NCBI GenBank assembly: GCA_036006525.1
Contig: DASYPP010000071.1
Location: 1 to 39,780 of the forward strand
Reading direction: 5' to 3'
DNA length: 39,780 nucleotides
DNA from: DASYPP01 sp036006525
Lineage (GTDB): Bacteria; Gemmatimonadota; Gemmatimonadetes; Gemmatimonadales; GWC2-71-9
The position numbers and the translations under genes are program-made. Below are positions 16,621 to 24,593 of this stretch, piece after piece (position 1 is the stretch's first letter; each line of letters opens with the position of its first letter). The notes beneath the pieces are model-generated. The model was not told where the DNA came from. It saw nothing but the letters and a program-made list of their open reading frames with translations, and did no database searches.

Positions 16621-18435
16621 CTACCGACCGCCGTCCAGGACCGGCAGCACGATGTGCGAGGGGTAGGTCCGTGTATGCCAAATCCGGTGCTCTTGAGCCT
16701 TGAAATCGGACGGCCCGGCAAGGAAAATATTGGAGACGAAAGTCTGCGGGTTCCTGTCATAAAGCGGAAACCAGGTGCTCTGGATTTGCACCATCAGGCG
16801 ATGACCCTTCCGGAAGCGGTAGAGCTGCTCATGGAGGTCGACAGTAAATGGAGTGACGGTGTCGGCAGGAATCGGCGTCGCCCGGTTGAATCCCTTCCAA
16901 TAGCGCCCGCGCATGATGTCGGCATTCACCATCAGCTGGTAGCCACCCATGCCGGAATTGCCGGCCAGGGTGTCCGGAAACGCGTCGATGAGCTTGACCA
17001 CCCAGTCCCCATCGGTGCCGGTGGTTGATGCGAAGAGATGGGCGACAACGTCGCCTGCGATGGTCAGGTCCTCTGTCAGTGGATCCGACTCCCAGGTCAG
17101 CACATCCGCACGCTGGTCGGCAAAACGCTGGTCCTGCTCCAGCCACGTTTGCCAGCCTTCATCGGTGACTGGACGAGGCAGGTAAGGGACCGGCTGAGCT
17201 GGATCGGAGACAAAATCATCATGTTCGGCGCCCTGGGCGGAGGGCGGATCGAACGCGAGCTTCCCGTTTTCACGCAGGTAGATGTTCCGCGGCCTGGCGT
17301 TCCCGGGCGGCCACGCGTCAAAGGTTCGCCACCGGTTCCCACCGGTCTCAAAGGCCCACGCCTCCGGGAAACGGCCATCGCCCGTGCCGTGCAGGTAATG
17401 GGCAAACCAGGGACGCTGGATCTGCTCGCGAAAATAGGCTGCCGTATTGCTCTCGAGGGCGATGGGCCCGAGCGAATCCCTCCCCGGTCCCGCCCACTCG
17501 CCATGGTACCACGGCCCCAGAACGATCCGATTCGCGTGCCCGGTATCCGCGGCTTCCACCGTGCGATACGCCAGCTCGGGGCCCAGGATGTCCTCCTGGT
17601 CCCACCAGCCTCCGACAAACAGGATCGGCACCTCGGGCCTGGTCAGGACGTTCTGCAGCGCCATCGCCTGCCAGTACTCGTCCCATGCCGGGTGAGTGCG
17701 AAAGCCGACCCACGACCCCACATCATTGACGCCCATGGCCCGGGCCAACGAATCCAGCGTGGGATACCGCAGGTAGAAATCGTATTGATCCGCATCGGGG
17801 ATCGCCAAACCCTTCTGGCTCTCGATCCACGCGACGTAGGCCAGTGCCTGGGCCTGGCGGAACGCCCCCTGGTGGAAGAAGTCGTCGCCCAGCCAGGTAT
17901 CGGTCACCGGCGCCTGGGGCGAGATCGCCTTGAGCGCCGGGTGCGGATTCACCCCGGCCAGGGCCGCGAGCCAGCCCCGGTAGGAGATCCCCACCACCCC
18001 GACCTTGCCGTTGTTGCCGGGCAGGTTCTTCACCAGCCAGTCGATGGTATCGTAGGCATCAGTCGATTCGTTGGTCCCGGGCGAATTCCGCGGATCGTTC
18101 TGTGCCCGAGTGGTGATAAACTCGCCCTCGGACTTGAAGCGCCCCCGGATATCCCCGGCCACGAAGATGTAGCCGTCTTCTCCCAGCTCGCGGTACTGGG
18201 GCGGAAGCTCCGAGCTCCGGAATTCCCGGGCGGCACCGAACGGGGTGCGGATCAGGATGATGGGGAGCGGGCCGGTGGCGGCCTGCGGAATCAGCGCGAC
18301 GGCAAAGAGCCGGATGCCATCCCGCATGGGGATGGTGAGCTCGCGACGCTGGTACCGCGAACTCTGGGCGATACCGGGCGAGCCGGCGGCCAGGCCGAGC
18401 AGGAGCGGCAGCAGCAGTCGATTCGGGCGGGGCAT
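16621..18435 (-). CDS. CocE/NonD-family hydrolase (X-Pro dipeptidyl-peptidase-like), exported
   Basis: A 604-residue alpha/beta hydrolase of the S15 family, active on X-Pro peptides, acyl esters or amides. Signal peptide MPRPNRLLLPLLLGLAAGSPGIA is cleaved before Gln24. The catalytic domain carries IPMRDGIRLFAV, the nucleophile elbow GVVGISYRGW (Ser151), Asp279 in FVGGWWDQED and His311 in LGPWYHGEW. A helical cap lies at about 180-260, and the C-terminal jelly-roll domain (about 375-600) includes LTWESDPLTEDLTIAGDV and HRLMVQIQSTWFPLYDRNPQT, typical of CocE. It sits directly behind the pilC terminator, so it has its own promoter, and leads into the M24 gene. Confidence 0.93.
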   Translation of the reverse strand: MPRPNRLLLPLLLGLAAGSPGIAQSSRYQRRELTIPMRDGIRLFAVALIPQAATGPLPIILIRTPFGAAREFRSSELPPQYRELGEDGYIFVAGDIRGRFKSEGEFITTRAQNDPRNSPGTNESTDAYDTIDWLVKNLPGNNGKVGVVGISYRGWLAALAGVNPHPALKAISPQAPVTDTWLGDDFFHQGAFRQAQALAYVAWIESQKGLAIPDADQYDFYLRYPTLDSLARAMGVNDVGSWVGFRTHPAWDEYWQAMALQNVLTRPEVPILFVGGWWDQEDILGPELAYRTVEAADTGHANRIVLGPWYHGEWAGPGRDSLGPIALESNTAAYFREQIQRPWFAHYLHGTGDGRFPEAWAFETGGNRWRTFDAWPPGNARPRNIYLRENGKLAFDPPSAQGAEHDDFVSDPAQPVPYLPRPVTDEGWQTWLEQDQRFADQRADVLTWESDPLTEDLTIAGDVVAHLFASTTGTDGDWVVKLIDAFPDTLAGNSGMGGYQLMVNADIMRGRYWKGFNRATPIPADTVTPFTVDLHEQLYRFRKGHRLMVQIQSTWFPLYDRNPQTFVSNIFLAGPSDFKAQEHRIWHTRTYPSHIVLPVLDGGR

Positions 18436-18447
18436 GCCCGAAACAAA

Positions 18448-18480
18448 GAAGGATCTCCTGCGATTGCCAAGAGATCCTTC
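18448..18480 (-). terminator. Intrinsic terminator closing the sprA-pilC run
   Basis: GAAGGATCTC (18448-18457) and GAGATCCTTC (18471-18480) form a perfect 10-bp stem with a 13-nt loop. On the minus strand the stem is followed by TTTGTTTC. It lies 44 bp beyond the pilC stop and just before the CocE-like start, so it should separate the two units. Confidence 0.8.
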
Positions 18481-18491
18481 ATTTGAGCTAT

Positions 18492-18526
18492 GTACCGCCC
18501 TACCGTCTTACCGTCTTACCGTCTTA
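18492..18526. repeat. 8-bp tandem repeat (YTACCGYC), four units, overlapping the pilC stop
   Basis: Units GTACCGCC, CTACCGTC, TTACCGTC, TTACCGTC are followed by TTA (18524-18526). On the minus strand those three bases are the TAA stop codon of pilC. The same octamer family occurs inside comEA (23061-23092) and ctaA-ctaB (35788-35819). Confidence 0.85.
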
Positions 18527-19726
18527 TTGCACCGCGTTCACCATGTCGAAGATCGGCAGGTACATCGCGACCACCATGCCGCCGACGATGACGCCGAGAA
18601 CGACGATCATGATCGGCTCCATCAGGGAGAGCAGGGCGCCAACCGCCACGTCGACTTCGTCATCATAGAAGTCGGCGATCTTGGTGAGCATCTCGTCCAG
18701 GCCGCCGGTCTGCTCGCCGACGGCGATCATCGAGATCACCATGGGCGGGAACACCTTGGAGCGCTCCAGCGGCGCCGCGATGGTTTCACCGCCGGCGATC
18801 GACTGGCGGGAGTCCATCACTGCGTCGTGGATCACCCGGTTGCCCGCCGTCTTGGCGGTGATTTCGAGACCGTCCAGGATGGAGACGCCCGACGAGATCA
18901 GGGTGCCCAGGGTCCGGGTGAAGCGGGACACGGCTGATTTCCGGAGCAGGTCGCCCAGCACGGGCGCGTTGAGCATCATCTGGTCGATCTTCTTCTTACC
19001 CGCGTCGGTCGCGTAGTAATGCTTGATTCCGAAGACCGACGCCACGATGACCCCGACCAGGATCCACCAGTAGCTGATCAGCATCTGGGACGCCCCGATC
19101 ACGATCCGGGTGGGCAGCGGCAACTCGAGGTTCACCGACGCGAACATGTTCTGGAATGTCGGGATGACGAAAATCAGCAGGACCGCGATCGCGACGGCCG
19201 CCACCGAGAAGATGACGCCGGGGTAGATCATGGCGCTCTTCACCTTGCGGACCAGGGCGTCGTTCTTTTCCAGGAAGGTCGCGAGGCGGAGCAGGATGGT
19301 GTCCAGGATGCCGCCGGCTTCGCCGGCCGCGACCATGTTGACGTAGAGGTCGGTAAAGGCCTTGGGATGCTTGCGAAAGGCGTCGGCCAGGGTGTTGCCG
19401 CTTTCGACATCGTACACCACGGCGCGCACGACTTCCGCCAGCTTCTTGTTCTCGGTTTGCTGGGCCAGGATGTCGAGAGACTGCACCAGCGGGAGGCCGG
19501 CGTTGATCATGGTGGCGAACTGCCGGGTGAAGATCACGATGTCGCGAGTCTTGATGCCCCCGCCGAACTTGATCTTGATCTCCTTGGGCTGCTCCCGGAT
19601 GCTCACCACGGCCATCTTGTTCTTGCGGAGGAACTTGGTGACTTCCTCGCGGTTGGGCGCGTCCTGGGTGCCCTTCATGATCTGGCCGGTGGTCTGGTTG
19701 CGTGCGGTGTACTCAAATATCGGCAT
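18524..19726 (-). CDS. pilC: Type IV pilus inner-membrane platform protein PilC
   Basis: A 400-residue T2SSF-family protein, the membrane platform on which the PilB and PilT motors act. It starts MPIFEYTARNQTTGQIMKG, the usual short beta-hairpin opening, with GGAG about 9 nt upstream. Two T2SSF repeats are present (about 70-195 and 275-395), each with the signature F-x-R-x-L/F-A-x-M-I/L: DIVIFTRQFATMINAGLPL and RFTRTLGTLISSGVSIL. Hydrophobic membrane helices are at about 165-190, 215-240 and 370-395. It is the last gene of the pil cluster. The gap to pilT (154 bp) holds a heptamer hairpin element and its stop codon comes from an octamer repeat. Confidence 0.95.
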   Translation of the reverse strand: MPIFEYTARNQTTGQIMKGTQDAPNREEVTKFLRKNKMAVVSIREQPKEIKIKFGGGIKTRDIVIFTRQFATMINAGLPLVQSLDILAQQTENKKLAEVVRAVVYDVESGNTLADAFRKHPKAFTDLYVNMVAAGEAGGILDTILLRLATFLEKNDALVRKVKSAMIYPGVIFSVAAVAIAVLLIFVIPTFQNMFASVNLELPLPTRIVIGASQMLISYWWILVGVIVASVFGIKHYYATDAGKKKIDQMMLNAPVLGDLLRKSAVSRFTRTLGTLISSGVSILDGLEITAKTAGNRVIHDAVMDSRQSIAGGETIAAPLERSKVFPPMVISMIAVGEQTGGLDEMLTKIADFYDDEVDVAVGALLSLMEPIMIVVLGVIVGGMVVAMYLPIFDMVNAVQ

Positions 19727-19750
19727 AGGGGCTCCGAGTAGGTTCCAGAT

Positions 19751-19880
19751 TGGGTACTGGGTACTGGGTACTGGGTACTGGGTACTGGGTACTGGGTACT
19801 GGGTACTGGGTACTGGGTCGGCGAAGATATCGGGGCTCGTCAGTTACGCAGTACCCAGTACCTTTCACCCAGTACCGCGG
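19751..19880. repeat. 7-bp tandem repeat (TGGGTAC x9.5) with inverted partner, between pilT and pilC
   Basis: Nine perfect heptamers TGGGTAC run from 19751 to 19813, with a partial tenth to 19820. The inverted partner CAGTACCCAGTACC is at 19849-19862, with a further CCCAGTACC at 19868-19876. In the pilB-pilT-pilC transcript these can pair into a long hairpin with a loop of about 28 nt. The element fills the pilT-pilC gap (19727-19880). Confidence 0.9.
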
Positions 19881-21008
19881 CTAGCGGCGCATGGCCGCTT
19901 TCTTCTTGGCGTCGATCTCGCCCATCTCCTGCTCTTCCATGGGCGTCTCTCCGATCATTCGGAGGAATTCATTGGGATCGCTGGTGGCCCGGAGACATTC
20001 CTCCTGGGTGACTTCGCGCCCGACGTAGAGCTGGTACAGGGCATCGTTCATGGTCTGCATGCCGTGCTTCTTCCCCGACTGCATCAGCGAGTAGATCTGG
20101 TGGATCTTGTCATCGCGGATCAGGGCGCGGATGGCGGGCGTCGCGACCATGATCTCCGAGGCCATCACCCGGCCCCGGCCCTTGGCTTTCTGCAGCAGGG
20201 TCTGGGTGAGCACCCCTTCCACCACGAAGGCCAGCTGGGCCCGCACCTGGGACTGCTGGTTGGAAGGGAAGACGTCGATGATCCGGTTGATCGACTCCGC
20301 CGCCGAATTGGTGTGCAGGGTCGCCAGCGCCAGGTGGCCGGTTTCGGCGATCGTGAGGGTGGCCTGGATGGTTTCCAGGTCGCGCATTTCGCCGACCAGG
20401 ATCACGTCGGGGTCTTCCCGCAACGCGTACTTGAGCGCGTTGGCGAAGCTCTTGGTGTCGGTGCCGACCTCGCGCTGGTTGATGATGCAGTTGTGGTGGC
20501 GGTGGATGAACTCGATCGGGTCTTCCACCGTGATGATGTGGCCCTTGCGGTCCTTGTTGATCTTGTCGATGACCGCCGCCAGCGTGGTGGACTTGCCGGA
20601 GCCGGTAGGCCCGGTGACCAGGATCAGGCCGCGGGGCTTCTCCGCCATCCGGGCGATGATCGGCGGCAGGCCCAGGTCGGCAAAGGTCTTCACGTTGAAT
20701 GGGATCATCCGGATCACCATGGCCACGCAGCCCCGCTGCTTGAACACGTTGCCGCGGAACCGGGCCAGGTTCTGGATGCCGAAGGAAAAGTCGAGCTCGT
20801 CCTCCTGTTCGAATCGTTTCTTCTGGTTCTCGGTGAGCACCGAGTAGGCGAGCGACAGGGTGTCCTTGGGGGTGAGCACCTCCGGCGCCGAGGCGCTGGT
20901 GATGTCCCCGTCGACCCGGAGCTTGGGGCGCTCGCCCGCCGTAACGTGCAGGTCGGACGCCTCCTTCTCGATCATTTCTTCCAATAATGCGCGCAGGTTA
21001 ACCGTCAT
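19881..21008 (-). CDS. pilT: Type IV pilus retraction ATPase PilT
   Basis: A 375-residue hexameric ATPase that powers pilus retraction. N-terminal PAS-like domain about 1-100 (ASDLHVTAGERPKLRVDG), Walker A GPTGSGKS at 133-140, Asp box ITVEDPIEFIH, Walker B-like VILVGEMRDLET, and His box HLALATLHTNSA. The C-terminal AIRNLIRE-type motif needed for retraction is present as AIRALIRDDK (292-301). Family length is usual (about 345) with a charged tail of about 25 residues (MEEQEMGEIDAKKKAAMRR). Its start overlaps the pilB stop by 4 bp (21005-21008), so the two are translationally coupled. Confidence 0.97.
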   Translation of the reverse strand: MTVNLRALLEEMIEKEASDLHVTAGERPKLRVDGDITSASAPEVLTPKDTLSLAYSVLTENQKKRFEQEDELDFSFGIQNLARFRGNVFKQRGCVAMVIRMIPFNVKTFADLGLPPIIARMAEKPRGLILVTGPTGSGKSTTLAAVIDKINKDRKGHIITVEDPIEFIHRHHNCIINQREVGTDTKSFANALKYALREDPDVILVGEMRDLETIQATLTIAETGHLALATLHTNSAAESINRIIDVFPSNQQSQVRAQLAFVVEGVLTQTLLQKAKGRGRVMASEIMVATPAIRALIRDDKIHQIYSLMQSGKKHGMQTMNDALYQLYVGREVTQEECLRATSDPNEFLRMIGETPMEEQEMGEIDAKKKAAMRR

Positions 21009-22711
21009 CCCGCCGTCTCCTTGATGACTTCCTCGAGAGTGGTAACGCCCTTGGCGATCTTGACCATTCCATCCATGCGCAGGGTCAGCATGCCGTCCGC
21101 GACCGCCTGCTCCTGCATGTCCGCCACCGAGGCGCCGCGCAGAATCAGCCGCCGCAGCTCGGGGGTGAGCGACATGACTTCATAGAGGCCGGCCCGGCCC
21201 TTGTAACCGGTGCCGCTGCACGTCTCGCAGCCGCTGCCCTTCATGAAGGTCAGCTTCCGCAGGTCTTCGATATTGCCGCTCAACGCCTTGAGCTCGACGT
21301 CAGTGTACTTGTGCTCATCCTTGCAGTCCTTGCAGATCCGCCGCACCAGCCGCTGGGCCACCACCAGGTTCACCGCGCTCGCCACGTTGAATGCCTCGAT
21401 CCCCATGTCGATCATACGGGTGATCGTGCTGGGCGCGTCGTTGGTGTGCAGGGTGGAAAGTACCAGGTGGCCGGTGAGGGCGGCCTTGATCGCGATGCCG
21501 CCGGTCTCCAGGTCCCGGATCTCGCCGATCATGATGATGTTCGGGTCCTGCCGGAGAAAGGCCTTCAGCGCCGCGGCGAAGGTGAGGCCGATCTCGTTTC
21601 GCACCAGCACCTGGTTGATCCCCATCAGGTTGTACTCGACGGGGTCCTCCGCCGTCATGATGTTGGTCTCGATGGTGTTGATCCGGGAGAGCGCCGAGTA
21701 GAGCGTCGTCGTCTTGCCGGAGCCGGTCGGGCCGGTGACCAGCACCATACCGTACGGATTCAGGATCGCCTTCAGCAGGTCGGCCTCGGCCTTGGGCTCG
21801 AAGCCGAACTTGGTGAGATCGAGCGTCAGGTTCCCCTTGTCGAGGATTCGCATGACGATCTTCTCGCCGAAGAGCACCGGCAGGGTGGACACCCGGAAGT
21901 CGATCACCCGGTTGCCCATCTTGAGCTTGAGCCGGCCGTCCTGCGGCACCCGGCGCTCGGCGATGTTCAGCTGGGACAGAATCTTGACCCGCGACGTGAG
22001 CGCGGCCTTCATCTTGACCGGCGGCTTCATCACCTCGAGCAGGGCCCCGTCAATCCGATAGCGGACCCGGATCTCGTGCTCGAACGGCTCGATGTGGATG
22101 TCGCTGGCGCCCCGCTTCACCGCGTCGGTCAGGAGGCCGTTGATCAGCTTCACCACGGGCGCGTCGTCGATCTGGGCCTGGCTGGCCGCCTCTTCCTCCT
22201 GCTCCTCGAGCACCTCGACGTCCTCGAGGCCTTCCATGTCCTTGAGCAGGGTCTGCAGCTGCTGGTCGCCCGACTCGTAGTGCTTCTCGATCAGGGCCCT
22301 GAGGGTGTACTCGCCCGCGATGACCGGGAAAAGATCGTACCGGGTGATGAACTTGAGATCTTCGATGAGGCCGGTGTTCGTGGGCTCGGCCATGGCCACG
22401 GTGAGGGTGCGGCCTTCCCGCTTGAGCGGCAGCACGACGTGCTTGCTGGCGAATTCGCCGGGAATCAGCTTGATGATCTTGGGGTCCACCTCGAAGCGTG
22501 AGAGATCCACCGCCGGCATCCGATACTGGCGAGCGAGGACCTTGGTGACCTCGATCTCCTGCACCATGCCCAGCTTCACCAGGATGTAGCCCAGTCGGAA
22601 TCCGGTCGACTTCTGCTCCGTGAGAGCCTGACCGAGTTGCTCCCGGGTGATCAGGTTTTCGCGGATCAGGATGTCGCCGAGACGATCATTGCCGGCCGCT
22701 ACGGTCGCCAT
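21005..22711 (-). CDS. pilB: Type IV pilus assembly ATPase PilB with MshEN-type N-domain
   Basis: A 568-residue ATPase that powers pilus extension. The N-terminus (about 8-75) contains two tandem RLG-x-x-L segments, RLGDILIRENLITREQLGQA and RLGYILVKLGMVQEIEV followed by MPAVDL, matching the MshEN domain that binds cyclic di-GMP in related ATPases. The catalytic core has SDIHIEPFE (His206), Walker A GPTGSGKT at 327-334, TAEDPVEY, Walker B IIMIGEIRD (392-400) and HLVLSTLHTND. A zinc-binding tetracysteine motif is formed by Cys460, Cys463, Cys495 and Cys498. An acidic linker (DVEVLEEQEEEAA) separates N-domain and core. Gene order pilB-pilT-pilC is standard. Confidence 0.97.
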   Translation of the reverse strand: MATVAAGNDRLGDILIRENLITREQLGQALTEQKSTGFRLGYILVKLGMVQEIEVTKVLARQYRMPAVDLSRFEVDPKIIKLIPGEFASKHVVLPLKREGRTLTVAMAEPTNTGLIEDLKFITRYDLFPVIAGEYTLRALIEKHYESGDQQLQTLLKDMEGLEDVEVLEEQEEEAASQAQIDDAPVVKLINGLLTDAVKRGASDIHIEPFEHEIRVRYRIDGALLEVMKPPVKMKAALTSRVKILSQLNIAERRVPQDGRLKLKMGNRVIDFRVSTLPVLFGEKIVMRILDKGNLTLDLTKFGFEPKAEADLLKAILNPYGMVLVTGPTGSGKTTTLYSALSRINTIETNIMTAEDPVEYNLMGINQVLVRNEIGLTFAAALKAFLRQDPNIIMIGEIRDLETGGIAIKAALTGHLVLSTLHTNDAPSTITRMIDMGIEAFNVASAVNLVVAQRLVRRICKDCKDEHKYTDVELKALSGNIEDLRKLTFMKGSGCETCSGTGYKGRAGLYEVMSLTPELRRLILRGASVADMQEQAVADGMLTLRMDGMVKIAKGVTTLEEVIKETAG

Positions 22712-22796
22712 GCGTCAGATTGTCCGGAGATTGAAGAATGACAAGAACTTACACCACTCAAAGTTAGGGTCTGGAGGGGGAGCGTGCAATAGGGCT

Positions 22797-22870
22797 GGTA
22801 GGTCGGGCCTCCGTGCCCGACCGGAGAGCGAGTTTGCCCGACCTGGTCGGGCACGGAGGCCGGACCTACC
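22797..22870. repeat. Inverted repeat (26-bp arms) between comEA and pilB
   Basis: Arms 22797-22822 and 22845-22870 are reverse complements except for one position, with a 22-nt spacer. Arms begin GGTAGGTCGGGCCTCCGTG. The spacer ends GCCCGACCT, so the right arm can alternatively pair with it (GCCCGACC T GGTCGGGC, 22836-22852). The element starts 1 nt from the comEA stop and could act as an attenuator or RNA processing site ahead of pilB. The rest of the 160-bp gap has no gene. Confidence 0.9.
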
Positions 22871-22871
22871 C

Positions 22872-23519
22872 CTAGTGGAATGCAATCCGTTCGCGAATCG
22901 CCGCCACCATCCGTTGGCTAACTCCCGGTACATGAACCAGATCGGCCTCGGATTGGAAAGAACCATGCCGAGTTCGCCAGGCGACGATCGCGAGCGCGCG
23001 GGACGGCCCGATGAGGGGGAGGTGCTCCAACTCGGCGGCGGTGGCGGTGTTGACGTTCAGGACGGTAGGACGGTAAGACGGTAGGACGGTAAGGTTCCCG
23101 GTTGAGGTAGCGTCCGGCCGTCCTACCGCTGGACTCCCTGAGAAGCTCAGATGCGGCCCCAGGACTTTGAGCAACCCGGCCCCAATTCCCGGCACCCGGT
23201 CCAGCCCCTGGAGGCTCCCGAAAGGGCCGTTGCTGTCCCGGTCAGCGACGATGCGCTTGGCGAGGCTCAGACCTACCCGGGGCAGCCGCGCGAGCGCCTG
23301 GGCGGTGGCAGCATCGGCGTCAATCCGCTCCCCCGGCTTGAGCGGTTCCAGCGCGGCGACCGCGGCATGAGCCTGGGCTTGAGGCGAGCGATCCGGCCCG
23401 TCATCGAGAATATGGACGTCGCCCGGCGCGGCGCCCGGCCGGGTGACCAGATAGCGAACTCCCTGCCCGGCCACGGCCAGGCTGAGGAGGAGCAGGAGGG
23501 CTCGGCGCTCGGAGGGCAT
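22872..23519 (-). CDS. ComEA-like protein with two helix-hairpin-helix domains
   Basis: A 215-residue protein from ATG 23519 with an N-terminal membrane anchor or signal (about 5-25, RALLLLLSLAVAGQGVRYLV). Two ComEA-type HhH units follow: about 64-123 (RIDADAATAQALARLPRVG ... GPFGSLQGLDRVPGIGAG) and about 155-215 (LNVNTATAAELEHLPLIG ... GSFQSEADLVHVPGVS). ComEA binds incoming double-stranded DNA at the outer face during natural transformation, working with a type IV pilus, so the position directly upstream of pilB-pilT-pilC is meaningful. Having two HhH units is less usual than one. The linker (residues 143-153, LTVLPSYRPTV) is encoded by a 4 x 8-bp tandem array. Confidence 0.85.
   Translation of the reverse strand: MPSERRALLLLLSLAVAGQGVRYLVTRPGAAPGDVHILDDGPDRSPQAQAHAAVAALEPLKPGERIDADAATAQALARLPRVGLSLAKRIVADRDSNGPFGSLQGLDRVPGIGAGLLKVLGPHLSFSGSPAVGRPDATSTGNLTVLPSYRPTVLNVNTATAAELEHLPLIGPSRALAIVAWRTRHGSFQSEADLVHVPGVSQRMVAAIRERIAFH
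23061..23092. repeat. 8-bp tandem repeat inside comEA (TTACCGTC/CTACCGTC, four units)
   Basis: On the plus strand the units are GACGGTAG, GACGGTAA, GACGGTAG, GACGGTAA. In the coding (minus) direction they read as LTVLPSYRPTV. Loss or gain of one unit would shift the frame of the second HhH domain. The two alternating unit types show that the array is not a recent expansion of one unit. Confidence 0.9.
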
Positions 23520-23631
23520 GGGACAGGATAGCGCCGGGGACCGGATCTTTTGGTATCGGAATGGCGCACGAATCGGCAAAAAAACGCGTCGAGTGTCATC
23601 CCGAATCTGAGCGAAGCGAAGGGAGGGATCC

Positions 23632-24564
23632 CTATTTCAACGCACGCAATACCGCCACCGCCACGTCTCCCACGATCTTCAAACTCTCGGCGCTCACGTG
23701 GTCCACGGTGTCGCCCGGGCCGTGCCAGTAGCTGTTGGCGGGACCATAGCTGAAATCGATGACGTCGATCGCGCTGATGCCGGCTTTCTGCAGCGGGATA
23801 TGATCGTCTTCGACCGCCCCTCCATCAGCCCGGGGGAAGTACGCCGAATATCCCAGCTCTTCCGCCATGGTCCAGAACCGGTCTACCACCTCGGGCGCGC
23901 CGATGCTGGAGTAACTCTCGGGCGGAATCTTGAGGTCCTTGTCTCCCACCATGTCGAAGAGCACGGCAAACAGCGGTGCCCCGCCCTGCGGCCGATGGTC
24001 GACATAGTACTGGGTCCCGATCAGCACATCGTTCTTTTCGGAAAAGATCCCGTAGTCCTCGCCGTCCACGAACAGCAAGTCCACGCCGACGTCCGGCCCC
24101 AGGGGGTGTGCCTTGAGCGCATCGGCCACGCCGAGCAGGACGGCCACGCCCGACGCGCCGTCGTTCGCGCCGGCGATCGGCTTGCTGTAATCCAGCTGCT
24201 CATCCCGGCCGGAGGCGGGCTTGGTGTCCCAGTGCGCCAGGTAGAGCACTCGTTTCGCGGCGGCGGGATTGAAGCGGGCCAGGAAGTTCCGGAGGGGAAG
24301 CGTGTCGCCCTTCAGGGTGACGTGATTCCAGGACTGCACGATGACCGTATCGGCCCGCGCCTTGAGCAGGGAATCCAGCCAGTCTCCCATCCGTCGGTGG
24401 GGGTCGGTACCGGGGATCCGGGGACCGAACCCGACCTGCTGCTCGACGTAGCGGTACGCGGCCTGGCCATCGAACTCCTTCTGGGGCGCGGCGTCGGAAC
24501 AGCTGAATGCCACCGCCAGGGCTGACAGGATGACAAGACTGGCGACCGATGGGAGTCGTTTCAT
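23632..24564 (-). CDS. M28-family lipoprotein, probable glutaminyl-peptide cyclotransferase (glutaminyl cyclase)
   Basis: A 310-residue protein from ATG 24564 with a lipoprotein-like signal (ALAVAFSC, Cys22). It belongs to the M28 fold and carries the residues of type II glutaminyl cyclases: zinc ligands Asp135 (AGANDGASG), Asp170 (FVDGEDYG) and His281 (SYWHGPGD); catalytic Glu169, Asp204 (VLFDMVGDKD) and Asp253 in EDDHIPL; Trp280 beside the His ligand. The DDHIP and WH signatures favour a cyclase that converts N-terminal Gln to pyroglutamate over an aminopeptidase, which cannot be fully excluded. It starts 29 bp after the sprA-like stop. Several exported proteins in the window expose Gln after signal cleavage, which would be its natural substrates. 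Confidence 0.85.
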   Translation of the reverse strand: MKRLPSVASLVILSALAVAFSCSDAAPQKEFDGQAAYRYVEQQVGFGPRIPGTDPHRRMGDWLDSLLKARADTVIVQSWNHVTLKGDTLPLRNFLARFNPAAAKRVLYLAHWDTKPASGRDEQLDYSKPIAGANDGASGVAVLLGVADALKAHPLGPDVGVDLLFVDGEDYGIFSEKNDVLIGTQYYVDHRPQGGAPLFAVLFDMVGDKDLKIPPESYSSIGAPEVVDRFWTMAEELGYSAYFPRADGGAVEDDHIPLQKAGISAIDVIDFSYGPANSYWHGPGDTVDHVSAESLKIVGDVAVAVLRALK

Positions 24565-24593
24565 GGGATGGATTCTAATGTCATTGACAGCCC

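Noticed and set aside
19751..19820. Possible CRISPR array because of regularly spaced identical units.
   Set aside because: Units are 7 bp with no spacers and no cas genes are present; it is a simple tandem repeat.
23594..23631. GTCATCCCGAATCTGAGCG... as an attachment site or regulatory element between comEA and the M28 gene.
   Set aside because: It is only a diverged copy of the dispersed GTCATTCCGAG repeat; no integrase or paired site is present.
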